The notes beneath the pieces were generated by a model that ran no database searches, was not told where the DNA came from, and saw nothing but the letters and a program-made list of their open reading frames with translations. A DNA stretch of 64,000 nucleotides from Hippophae tibetana (taxonomy: Eukaryota; Streptophyta; Magnoliopsida; Rosales; Elaeagnaceae), in NCBI GenBank assembly GCA_037013495.1, contig CM072810.1:57770843-57834842 (forward strand), in the 5' to 3' direction. This document shows positions 21,134 through 30,928 of the stretch, one piece after another (the first letter of the stretch is position 1; every line of letters begins with the position of its first letter). The translations under genes were made by a program, and so were the position numbers.

Positions 21134-24100
21134 CTAAGGGTTACTCAGCCAAATGCAATCCATTTCAGCAATGTTGTTTGGTTCTTCTACATAAGGCTTG
21201 ACACGATGGCCATTAACTTTGAACGTTTTTTGTGTCTTGGAGTCCAATAGTTCTACCACTCCATGTTCAGATACCTGAACTATTTTGAATGGTCCATCCC
21301 ATCTTGATCTCAGCTTTCCTGGAAACAATCTCAAACGAGAGTTAAATAAAAGAACTTTCATTCCAGGGTGAAAAGTTTTAGGAACTAGCCTCTTGTCATG
21401 GTAGCGCTTAGTACGCTCCTTGTATAATTTTGCATTCTCATAGGCTTCATTCCTAATTTCTTCCAACTCATGAAGCTGGAGTACTCGTTTTTCACCTGCT
21501 TTATCTAAATCCATGTTTAGCTCTTTAATTGCCCAATAAGCCTTGTGTTCAAGTTCAACTGGAAGGTGGCACACTTTCCCAAAGATTAACCGGTAAGGGC
21601 TCATCCCAATAGGTGTTTTGTAAGCGGTGCGGTATGCCCATAAGGCATCATTTAACTTAAATGCCCAATCCTTCCTTGAGGGACGCACAGTGTGTTCCAA
21701 TATTCCCTTAATTTGCCTATTACTTACTTCCACTAAACCGGAAGTTTGAGGGTGATATGGAGTAGCTACCTTATGTGTGATGTTGTACTTGTTTAGTACT
21801 CCATCAAAGAGTTTGTTACAAAAATGGCTACCTCCATCACTTATTATAGCTCTAGGCGTTCCGAACCTACTGAATATGAAATCTTTCAAGAATTTCACAA
21901 CAACATTAGCATCATTGGTTTTGGTGGGGATAGCTTCTACCCACTTGGACACATAATCCACAGCAACCAAAATGTATTGAAAACCATTAGATGGGGGAAA
22001 AGGACCCATAAAGTCAATCCCCCATACATCAAAGAGTTCAACAACTAAATTAGATGTCAAAGGCATTTCATCTCTTTTGCTTATGTTTCCTGTTCTTTGA
22101 CATCTATCACATTGTGCACAAAACATATGAGCATCTTTAAAAAGAGTGGGCCAAAAGAATCCAGACTGTAATATCTTACGGGCTGTCTTTTCTCCTCCAA
22201 AATGACCCCCACAATGAAGTTCATGACAAAAAGTCAGAATGCTCTTATGTTCTTCTTCAGGTACACATCTCCGGATGACTTGATCTTGACCAATCTTGTA
22301 TAAATAAGGGTCATCCCAGAAATAGTCCTTAATAGTTTTAAAAAACCTTTTCTTGTCCTGATATGAAGTGTTAGGTCGCAAAACACCAGTGGCAAGATAG
22401 TTTACAATATCAGCATACCATGGGTTCGGACCTATGAAAAATAACTGTTCATCAGGAAAGGTTTCAACTATATCGTCATTACTCTCATCTTTAAGAGAAT
22501 TGAAGTCAGAAATCAACCTAGACAAATGGTCAGCTACTAAGTTTTCACTGCCTTTCTTATCCTTGATTTCTAGGTCAAATTCTTGTAAGAGTAAGACCCA
22601 CCTGATTAATCTTGGCTTGGCATTTGGTTTACTTAATAGGTATCTTAAAGCAGCATGATCAGAATCCACAATCACTTTAGATCCTACTAAATAAGACCGA
22701 AATTTGTCTAAAGAGAATACTATAGCCAAGAATTCCTTTTCAGTGGTGGTGTAATTCATCTGGGCATCATTGAGTGTTTTGCTAGCATAGTAGATGACAT
22801 GTAAACGCTTATCCACTCTTTGTCCCAGGACTGCTCCTATTGCATAATCAGAAGCGTCACACATTATTTCAAAGGGTAAAGACCAGTTTGGTGCCATTAT
22901 AACAGGGGTAGATGTGAGTTTATCTTTCAAGGTATTAAAGGAAGTAAGGCAGTCATTGTTGAAATCAAAATCAGCATCTTTGGATAGCAAGTTACATAAT
23001 GGACGACTTATTTTAGAGAAATCTTTAATAAATCGTCTGTAGAATCCTGCATGTCCCAAGAAGCTTCTTATCCCCTTCACAGATGTAGGGGGAGGTAGTT
23101 TGGATATCAATTCAACTTTTGCCTTATCAACTTCAATACCCTTGTTTGAAATTATATGTCCTAAAACTATCCCTTGTTGAACCATAAAATGACTTTTCTC
23201 CCAACTAAGGGTTAGATTGCATTCAATGCATCTTTCTAAAACCAAAGTCAATTTATGTAAGCAATCATCAAATGAGTTCCCAAAGACAGAGAAATCGTCC
23301 ATGAAAATCTCAATGAATTTTTCCACCATGTCCGAGAAAATGGATAGCATGCATCTCTGGAACGTGGCAGGGGCATTGCATAACCCAAATGGCATTCTGC
23401 GAAAAGAAAATGTCCCAAAAGGACATGTAAATGTGGTCTTTTCCTGATCTTCTGGTGCTATGGGTACTTGATAATATCCAGACAGTCCATCCAAAAAACA
23501 GTAAAATTCGTGCCCAGCTAATCTTTCCAACATTTGATCAATGAATGGAAGAGGAAAGTGATCCTTTTTCGTATATAAATTTAGTTTCCTAAAATCTATA
23601 CACATTCTCCATCCAGTGATTATTCTAGTGGGCACTAATTCACTTTTGTCATTTTTAACAACTGTTATCCCAGATTTCTTTGGTACCACATGCACTGGAC
23701 TAACCCACTTACTATCTGCAATAGGATAGATAATCCCTTCTTCTAATAATTTAAGAATTTCTTTTTTAACTACCTCTTGCATGTTTGGGTTTAGTCTTCT
23801 TTGGGCCTCTCGTACAGGTTTAGCACCATCCTCCAAGTTGATCTTGTGCATACACATTGTTGGACTAATGCCTCTTATATCCCCTATACTCCAACCTATA
23901 GATTTCTTAAACTGTTTAAGCACTTTGATGAGTTCCTCTTCTTGTGGTTTGGTCAAGGTTGAAGAAATTATCACTGGATAAGTTTCCCCTTCTCCCAAAA
24001 ACACATATTTTAAGTGCTCAGGTAAGTCTTTGAGTTCAAGTTCAGGTGGATTGGCCTCTTTACTGGATGAAGAACTGGGTAGATTTAAAAGTGTACTAGA

Positions 24101-26304
24101 TTTTGTCATCACTTCATTATTGTCTAGTTGTTCAAGGTACCCCTTTATTTCTTCATCTAAATCTTCTTCAACCTTTTCAAGTGTAAGAACGGTTTCAAGC
24201 TTGTCTTCTATTCTGGTTCGGAAAAAGGTGTTTTGGACAAGATTATCCAAAGGATCAACATCGAATATTTCATCGATGGCAGAAATAGAAGGGAAAGGTG
24301 AAGAATCAAAAACTTTAAAATGAACAGTCTCTCCTAAGACTGTCATTGTCAAATTTCCATCTTGGACATCAATAATAGTTTTAGTAGTTGCCATAAATGG
24401 TCTACCAAGCAATATTGTGTGCTCTCTGTCCAATGCTGGATTTTCTTGCATATCCAGAACCACAAAGTCAACAGGTATTATCAGTTTGTCTACCTGTACC
24501 AAAACATCCTCAACTATTCCCTCTGGATATTTAAGAGATCTATCTCCAAGTTGAAGGGACATAGTTGTGGGTTTTAAATCCCCTAGATTGAGCTGTAAGA
24601 ATATAGAGTAGGGCATCAAATTTATACTAGCACCTAAATCAAGCATTGCTTTAGCAACCTTCCTATCCCCTATAGTTATGTTTATAATAAAACTTCCAGG
24701 GTCTTTCAACTTAGGGGTAGTTTGTGCTGAAGTACAGCGCTAGAAATTTCTGATACTACTACTCGTTCATTCAGTTCATACCTCCTTTTCTTAGTGTTCA
24801 AATCTTTGAAAAACTTGGCATATGAGGGCACATTCATAATCACTTCTAACAATGGTAAATTGATATTCACTTTAGAGAGCATATTAAAAAGATCATTGAA
24901 TTGCTTATCTTGTTTGGACTCTTTTAACCGGTGGGGAAAAGGTACTTGTATCTGGTGTGGTTCTGTTGTCTTTTGAATTTTGGGGGTGTTAGATGACCCC
25001 CCAATGAGTTTTTCAGAAGGCTTGTTAAGTTTAACACTTGTTTCTCCTTTTTAAGAGATTAGAGTATCGCCTTCTCTGTTACCTGAACTACAAGGTAGAT
25101 TGTTAGAGATTTCAGGTAAACTGGTATTGACTACCTTACCACTTCGAAGGGTTCTAACATCCTTTGCTTGTTCTGGTTGACTGAGCAACTTTCCTGGTTC
25201 TTTCTTTTGCATTTGTTCAGCCAGTTGCCCAACTTTAGATTCAATTCTTTTAACCGAAGCCTCCATGGTGTTCAACCTTTGATTAGTCATCAATTGGTTG
25301 TCACGACTAACTTGAATAAAAGCATTCAAGCTATCTTCTAAGGTTGGTTTAAAAGATTGGCTTGGTGGGTAAGGGTGGTTGTTATCCGACCTTAGTGTTG
25401 GATATTGGGTGTAGGCTGGGTGATTATAGGTGTTTGGATGATACCTTTGAAAAGATTGGACTTCCTCTATGGCATCGACACTAGAATCACAAGTATTTGA
25501 ACAATTATGAGTACCATGCCCAATTGAACAACACACTTCACATACCTCTTGATTTGAAATTTGGTGGGAAGTGAGGAATTTCACTTGTTTAGTCAATTCA
25601 GCAAGTTGCAAGGTTATCTCATTATCAGAGCCGACTTCATTGACCTTTGCTTTCCTTCTACCACCTCTTTGTTGGGAATTAGAACCCAATAGCTCATAGA
25701 GATTATAGGTTTCCTCTGCGGTCTTTTCTCCTACAGCACCTCCAGCAGCATTATCAACCATGTATTGACTCTGTAGTGTCAATCCATCGTAAAAGAATTG
25801 GTTTTGTAGCTGTAATGGAAAGCTATGATTTTGACATTGAATGAAAAGGAGTTTGAATCGTTCCCAAGCTTCATGAAAGGGCTCTTCATACATTTGAGAA
25901 AATGTTGCTATCTTTGTTCTTAGATCAACAGTCTTTTGATGGGAATAGAACCTACCCATGAAAATTTCATAGACTGCCTCCCAAGTTTTAAGAGAACCTG
26001 ACTGTAGAGTAATGAACCATGACCAAGCTTTATCTTTGAGAGTGTAAGGAAAACACCTCATCCTAAGTTGATCTTCATTAATTGCATGTAGTGGAAAGGT
26101 TTGGACAATAGCATAGAATTCTCGAATGAAATTTAAAGGGTCTTCATTAGGGATACCGTAAAAGGAAGGCAACAAAGAATAATGAATCTTTTTCAATTCA
26201 TAATTCCTTGCAGCCTCTTGTAATTGGATACCGGAAGTTACATTGCCAATGATTGGCATTGTATATTCTTTCATCTTTTTCCGCCTATCTTCAGCATCTC
26301 CCAT
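21134..26304 (-). pseudogene. gag-pol: Broken gag2-pol of element 2
   Basis: This is homologous over its full length to the intact gag2-pol of element 1. It is interrupted twice. A TAA stop replaces a Gln codon near 25051, ending a 417-residue Gag (26304-25051) that still contains the CCHC zinc knuckle. A 1-bp deletion in a G run near 24714-24717 shifts the frame before the protease. From 24709 to 21134 a 1191-residue frame remains open with protease DLGAS, RT FMDD, RNase H and the integrase D,D35E set present. One RNase H difference from element 1 is Asp for His just before the SDH catalytic stretch. The Gag part could still be made; Pol could not be made as a Gag fusion. Confidence 0.92.
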
Positions 26305-26650
26305 GGTTGTTTGTAGTTGAAAATGATCCTCCTCCTATTGTGTATCAACATTTTGCTCTTAGTAGATATTTTTATAACTTGATAAAACGTAAAGGCTTAA
26401 AGCAAAAAGGTGCAAGGAACCTAAATTTTTTTTTTAATTTAAATTTAAACGAATGGACACAATTTTTGAAACAAACAAATTTATTTCATTTGAATTTTTA
26501 TTACACGCAAACTAAAACAAAGCAAAATACAATAATGGGTGACCTCCCATACAGGACTAAAATTTATCGTCCTCTAGTAAGACGTTGCTTGGAGATTGCA
26601 GAATGAAAAACTCAATGTCTCCTCTTCATTGAATTCATTTAAGTATCAAA
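26305..26650 (-). other. gag1 to gag2-pol intergenic region, element 2
   Basis: A 346-bp spacer with the paired-hairpin module at 26535-26584. The T tract that is long in element 1 is here only a few bases and interrupted by AATTTAAATTTAAA. No ORF on the sense strand. Confidence 0.65.
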
Positions 26651-27988
26651 TTAGTCTTTGCCCTTTTGCAAATGTTCAACTAACTGTTCAACTTGAACTT
26701 CCACCTTTTTAATAGAAGCTTCCACAGAGTCCAACCGTTGATTGGTTTTAGATTGGTTATCCCTACAAACTTGAATAAAAGAATTCAAGTTGTCCTTCAG
26801 GGTTGGTTTATTGGGAATGCTTCTTGGAATAGGTGGGTGGAATTGCTGGCCTGCCTGGTTTGAGCTTTGAGTGAAAGGAGGGTTGTTTTGCCTCCAAGAA
26901 AAATTTGGATGACTTCTCCAGCCAGGATTATAGGTATTTGAATTGGGATCAAACCTTGGTCTCTGTTGATATGCTCCCAACACATTGACCTGTTCAGGTC
27001 CAGTTGTATCTCCTTGATATGGACAGGCTTCAGTACCATGTCCCATGTTGTTATACAAACCATATTGATCATTATTGGTGTTGGTTTGTGTAGCGAGAAG
27101 GGCAACTTGCTTAGTCAGTTGAACAAGTTGTTGTTGAACTTCATTATTGGAGTCGATTTCATGAACTCCATCTTTTCTCACTCGGGAGCTTTTCTGTTGG
27201 GAATTAGCACCCAACATCTCAAAGAGGTTATACGTCTCTGAGGCAGTTTTTTCTCCTATTGCTCCTCCTGCAGCGTTTTCGACAATGAACTGACATTGTT
27301 GTGTAAGTCCATCGTAAAAGAATTGGTTCTGCAACTGCAGGGGAAAGCTATGATGGGGACATTGAGTGAGAAACATTTTGAACCTATCCCAAGCTTCATG
27401 GAATGGTTCTCTATCCATCTGAGAGAAAGTAGCAATCTTTCCTCTCAACTCTGATGTTTTTTTGGTGGGAATAGAATTTTCCCATGAATTTATTGTAAAT
27501 GTTCCCCATGTCATCAGAGAACCTGGAGGAAGTGACATCAACCAAGTTTTGGCCTTATCCTTTAATGTGTAGGGAAAACATCTCATCCTAAGTTGATCCT
27601 CGTTTAGAATACCGAGGGGGAATGTTTGGACCGTAGCATAGAAATCTCTCATAAAGGAAAGAGAATCTTCATTAGGTAACCCATAAAAGGAAGGAAGCAT
27701 AGAAAAATGAATATTTTTAAGGTCATAATTCCGAGCAGCCTCTCCCAACTGGATAGCGGCAGTTGCCGTGCCAATCACCGGTCTTGCAAACTCCTTCATC
27801 GTAGTTTCCCTAATATGTTGGTTTTCCTCCATTTCTTTTGGTTCTAGCAAAGGATTAAGACTTGGTTCTATGTTTGGCTCAAAAACAGGTTGATGGGTAG
27901 AATCCGGTTTTGTTGACACTTGTTTAAATTTATGAAAATTATTTACATATGGTGTAAGAGGGTTTCCTAAGGATCTCCTACCACGCAT
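26651..27988 (-). CDS. Stand-alone Gag-like protein (gag1), full length, element 2
   Basis: This 445-residue upstream Gag has the N-terminal extension (1-60), gag core (about 68-265), a linker and a C-terminal coiled-coil-prone end (about 400-445). Its C-terminal part parallels gag2: both have a QLxxLTKQV helix, a knuckle-like stretch, a P-rich linker, and a [18 protein letters not shown] helix followed by NQRL. The knuckle position reads Y309, Y312, H317, C322 in CX2CX4HX4C spacing, so both leading Cys are Tyr and zinc binding should be lost. Residues 163-176 are read in a different frame from element 1 because of a 1-bp deletion and a compensating 1-bp insertion, so that part of the gag core is scrambled although the ORF stays open. 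It may be a decaying gene. Confidence 0.78.
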   Translation of the reverse strand: MRGRRSLGNPLTPYVNNFHKFKQVSTKPDSTHQPVFEPNIEPSLNPLLEPKEMEENQHIRETTMKEFARPVIGTATAAIQLGEAARNYDLKNIHFSMLPSFYGLPNEDSLSFMRDFYATVQTFPLGILNEDQLRMRCFPYTLKDKAKTWLMSLPPGSLMTWGTFTINSWENSIPTKKTSELRGKIATFSQMDREPFHEAWDRFKMFLTQCPHHSFPLQLQNQFFYDGLTQQCQFIVENAAGGAIGEKTASETYNLFEMLGANSQQKSSRVRKDGVHEIDSNNEVQQQLVQLTKQVALLATQTNTNNDQYGLYNNMGHGTEACPYQGDTTGPEQVNVLGAYQQRPRFDPNSNTYNPGWRSHPNFSWRQNNPPFTQSSNQAGQQFHPPIPRSIPNKPTLKDNLNSFIQVCRDNQSKTNQRLDSVEASIKKVEVQVEQLVEHLQKGKD

Positions 27989-28736
27989 AGACTATTGTAA
28001 ACGTAAATTTAAAACTCCTGTCAACAAAATTAAAAATTTAGAGAAAATTTACATGTTATTTAATACAAAGCACTAAACAAAACTAGTTAAACCCTAAAAA
28101 AAGAAATTTTTTTTTTATATTTTTTTTTATTTTGTAACATAATTAGTATTAACCAAGAGTGTTCCCAGGAAAGAATGGTGGTGCAAACGGCTCCTTAAAT
28201 ACCATTCTCCTAGCCAGAGCAACGTTCCCAGGAAAGACTAGTGGCACAAAGGCTTTCAAGAACTAGTCTCCTAGACAGAACTCCCTTAGATTTTTACTTT
28301 TCATTTTATTTAGTTAATTAGGTATAAATTCAAGTAATGATTTTTTTTATTTTTTTTTATTCATGAACGGTAATTTTATTTTACTATTCACGCTATATAA
28401 TGTCTTATTAACTTAAAATTTTTTGAAATTTAAGTTTTTGAATTTTTTTTTTATGAACGGTAATTTTATTTTACTATTCGTGCTATATTATTTCTTATTA
28501 ACTTAAAATTTTTTGAATTTTGAATTTTTAAATTTTTTTTTACTATTCATGAACGGTAAAAATTTTTACTTCAAATTTCAAATTTCTAAATTATTTTACA
28601 ATTAAAAAAAATTATTTTTTTTATTTTTTTTATTTATTATGAATTTTGAAATTTGATTATTATTAAAATATCACAATTATTTACAGCACAAAAATGTTTT
28701 TAAAATTTTGATAAATAATTTAAAAATGCTATTCCT
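27989..28736 (-). other. 5' leader of element 2
   Basis: This leader carries the twin hairpins (28167-28211 and 28230-28272) with the same stems as element 1, and TGAACGGTA-centred repeats at about 28371-28558. Its T runs are shorter than those in element 1. Confidence 0.7.
28167..28272 (-). other. Tandem leader hairpins, element 2
   Basis: Arms 28167-28179 with 28201-28211, and 28230-28242 with 28262-28272. Both stems and the 2-nt bulge are unchanged from element 1. The differences (one base in the flank, one extra T in the second loop) lie outside the stems. Confidence 0.72.
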
Positions 28737-28754
28737 TCCCCGGCAACGGCGCCA
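28737..28754 (-). other. Primer binding site, tRNA-Asp type, element 2
   Basis: It has the same 18 bases as in element 1, complementary in sense to the 3' end of tRNA-Asp. It is followed after 6 nt by a duplicated LTR end rather than directly by the complete LTR. Confidence 0.86.
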
Positions 28755-28886
28755 AAAACTTGATGAACGAAAACCGGCATCGCCGATCTTCGCAAATACT
28801 TTGGTTTTAATATTTATAAAACTCTCGCAAGTGCACGAATCATTTCGAAGAAAATGATAAGTATACTCCCAACAGCGCCAAAAACT
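28744..28886 (-). repeat. 126-bp duplication of LTR end plus partial PBS
   Basis: The first ~110 bp of the LTR (28761-28872) are followed by CAGCGCCAAAAACT, a partial PBS, and then by the complete LTR from 28887. The repeat offset is 126 bp (28744 to 28870, 28761 to 28887). The junction falls on CAA, shared by CTCCCAAGG in the LTR and GGCAACGG in the PBS. The PBS-side copy begins TGATGAACG as in element 1, while the complete LTR begins TGATGAGCG as does the 3' LTR. Confidence 0.9.
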
Positions 28887-30923
28887 TGATGAGCGAAAAC
28901 CGGCATCGCCGATCTTCGCAAATACTTTGGTTTTAATATTTATAAAACTCTCGCAAGTGCACGAATCATTTCGAAGAAAATGATAAGTATACTCCCAAGG
29001 TCGATCTAAGGAAGGAATGTATGTGGTTTTTAATTTATTATTCAAAGTTTTAAAAACGAAATTAAATCCTAAACATCCTGTCACGATAGTTTGGTTTTTG
29101 TGTTCCTAATCTAATAACATAAAATAAACATATATACAGATTAATTAAATATAATCCAATAACATAAAAATAAACATAGATACAAATTCAATAAATAATT
29201 ATCTAAAAATAAACATATATACAGATTCAATAAATATTCATGCAAATTTTATCATTTATATTAGCGGAGTATTTATGGATATAATAACTAAATTAATTAT
29301 GCTTGCTCATATTATCTAGGTTATTAAAGATATAAATTGATATTTTATTGATTCTCTCTTTTTTATATAAATACCACCTTTGGTGGGGTTAGATATTCTT
29401 TGTTAACTAAACAAATCAATTAACACCTATGGGTGGGGTTGATAACTAATATGCTTAATTAAATTAATTCCTTTTTCTAAGAGATTGAAAATGAACCATT
29501 TAAATGCCACCTTTGGTGGGGTTAGACAGTTTAAACTTTATTCAAGGTGTCCAAATTAAACATAAGAATTTAATTATCCGAGTACTAACTTTCAAGTTTT
29601 AAAACCACTATTGAAAACATGTTGTCAATACATTTTCACATAATAATTCTTATAAAAACTTTTGAAATAGAGTTTCACTCTAACTACCGGGCGATTGTAC
29701 CAACAAATAAAAGAGCACTACTCTAAATTAGACCGGATAAGTAAACCTTAAAATCTAATTTTCAGTTTTAAGTTTGTAATGAAAAATAATATATTTCTCT
29801 CTAACATTCTTAATATAAAATCTTGAATAAAAACAAAATCAATTCATTTTAGAAATTTTCACCTATTTAATATTTCGCAAGCATAACAACGTTATTATTA
29901 TATCATGTTTATAAACAGCTAGCAGAGTTAAATTTAATCATAGACAAATTAAATATAACATGTAAGAATAAAGCATAAAAATAACTGTAAAGAAAATAAA
30001 ATCCTTACAGAACTTCGACGCTATTCCCGTTGCTAGAAAACCTCCAAGCGGAATTTGCACTCCCATTTATTGAATCAAAAACTAAATTATTACAAAAACA
30101 TTACAAGTTCCTCTCAAAAAGAGAAGAACACTAAAACTAAGAGAATTGAACTAAAAACTAAGAAGGAAACTAAGAAAAACTTAGAAACTAAGAAAGAAAC
30201 TAAGGAAAACTCAAAAACTAAGAAATGAGAGAAAGAAAGAAGAGAGAAGTGTGGTTTGAAGGTGTGTTTTGAAGTGAAGGGAAGGGGGGTATTTATAGGT
30301 GAGGATGGAGAGAAAAAGTAGAGAAAAAAATGTTAAAAAAATGTAAAAACGCGGATTATTGATTGCTGACGTCATTTGATGACGTCAGCATGACAGGGGG
30401 AGGCTGCACAGTACCGGGTATGAACAGTACCGCGGCTGCACAGTACCGGGTATGAACAGTGCCGAGTCTACACAGTACCGCGGATGAACAGTACCGCGGA
30501 TGAACAGTACGCGCGGATGAACAGTACGCGCGGATCAACAGTACGCGCGGATGAACAGGCCGCGCGCTGCTGCTTGGGGCGGTGCTGGGCGCTGGGGCGC
30601 GGCGGCCGGGCGGCGAGGCGGCGCGATTTTCGTCTTTTTGACATTTTTGACCTTTTTGACCCATTTTGTCCAATTTTTCCATGTTTGTTGATCTTTTCCC
30701 ACTTATTTATTAATATATTTGTGATGTATTGCTTCAAGTATTCCTGTTTGAGTCTTTAAATTGCGTTTTTAAGCCAAAATACCTGAAAAACAATAAAAAT
30801 ACCCGTGATTCCGAAAAAGACAAATTTATATAAATATATGATAAAACATATAAATATATGTATTTTTAATCAATTAATTTGCATAAAATCATGGTTATTT
30901 TAGTGCTTTTTGAGCACTCATCA
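28887..30923 (-). repeat. 5' LTR of element 2 (2037 bp)
   Basis: It runs from TGATGAGCG to TCATCA at 30923. The TATA box is at 30290-30297 (minus strand), TGACGTCA pairs at 30367-30374 and 30380-30387, and a U3 minisatellite of nine 16-17 bp units at about 30406-30560 followed by a GC-rich stretch to about 30625. It differs from the 3' LTR by unit number, a GC-rich insertion, a short CTTTTTGAC insertion and several substitutions. Confidence 0.93.
30406..30560 (-). repeat. U3 minisatellite, element 2 5' LTR (9 units)
   Basis: Nine units of the CAGTACCGCGGATGAA type with variants (CAGTACCGGGTATGAA, CAGTGCCGAGTCTACA, CAGTACGCGCGGATCAA). They lie just upstream of the TGACGTCA pair relative to transcription. 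Confidence 0.85.
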
Positions 30924-30928
30924 GTACT
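30924..30928. repeat. Target-site duplication of element 2, right copy
   Basis: GTACT directly after the LTR end, matching 17259-17263. It continues as GTACTGTATTTAAACG, the normal satellite sequence. Confidence 0.93.

Larger units (their letters stand above)
17264..30923 (-). mobile_element. Athila-like LTR retrotransposon, element 2 (complete, coding broken)
   Basis: This 13,660-bp insertion into a satellite monomer is flanked by the 5-bp duplication GTACT. Its architecture and orientation match element 1: 3' LTR 17264-19211, non-coding tail, broken gag2-pol 21134-26304, gag1 26651-27988, leader, PBS 28737-28754, duplicated LTR end 28744-28886, 5' LTR 28887-30923. The coding sequence is nearly the same as element 1, but the LTRs carry a different U3 insert. 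The two LTRs of this element differ by repeat-unit number and several substitutions, so it is older than element 1. It lacks an intact gag2-pol and would need proteins in trans to move. Confidence 0.95.

Noticed and set aside
26797..27241. Alternative frames of 91-102 codons within gag1 of element 2
   Set aside because: They overlap the gag1 reading frame and show no similarity to Gag domains; gag1 explains the region.
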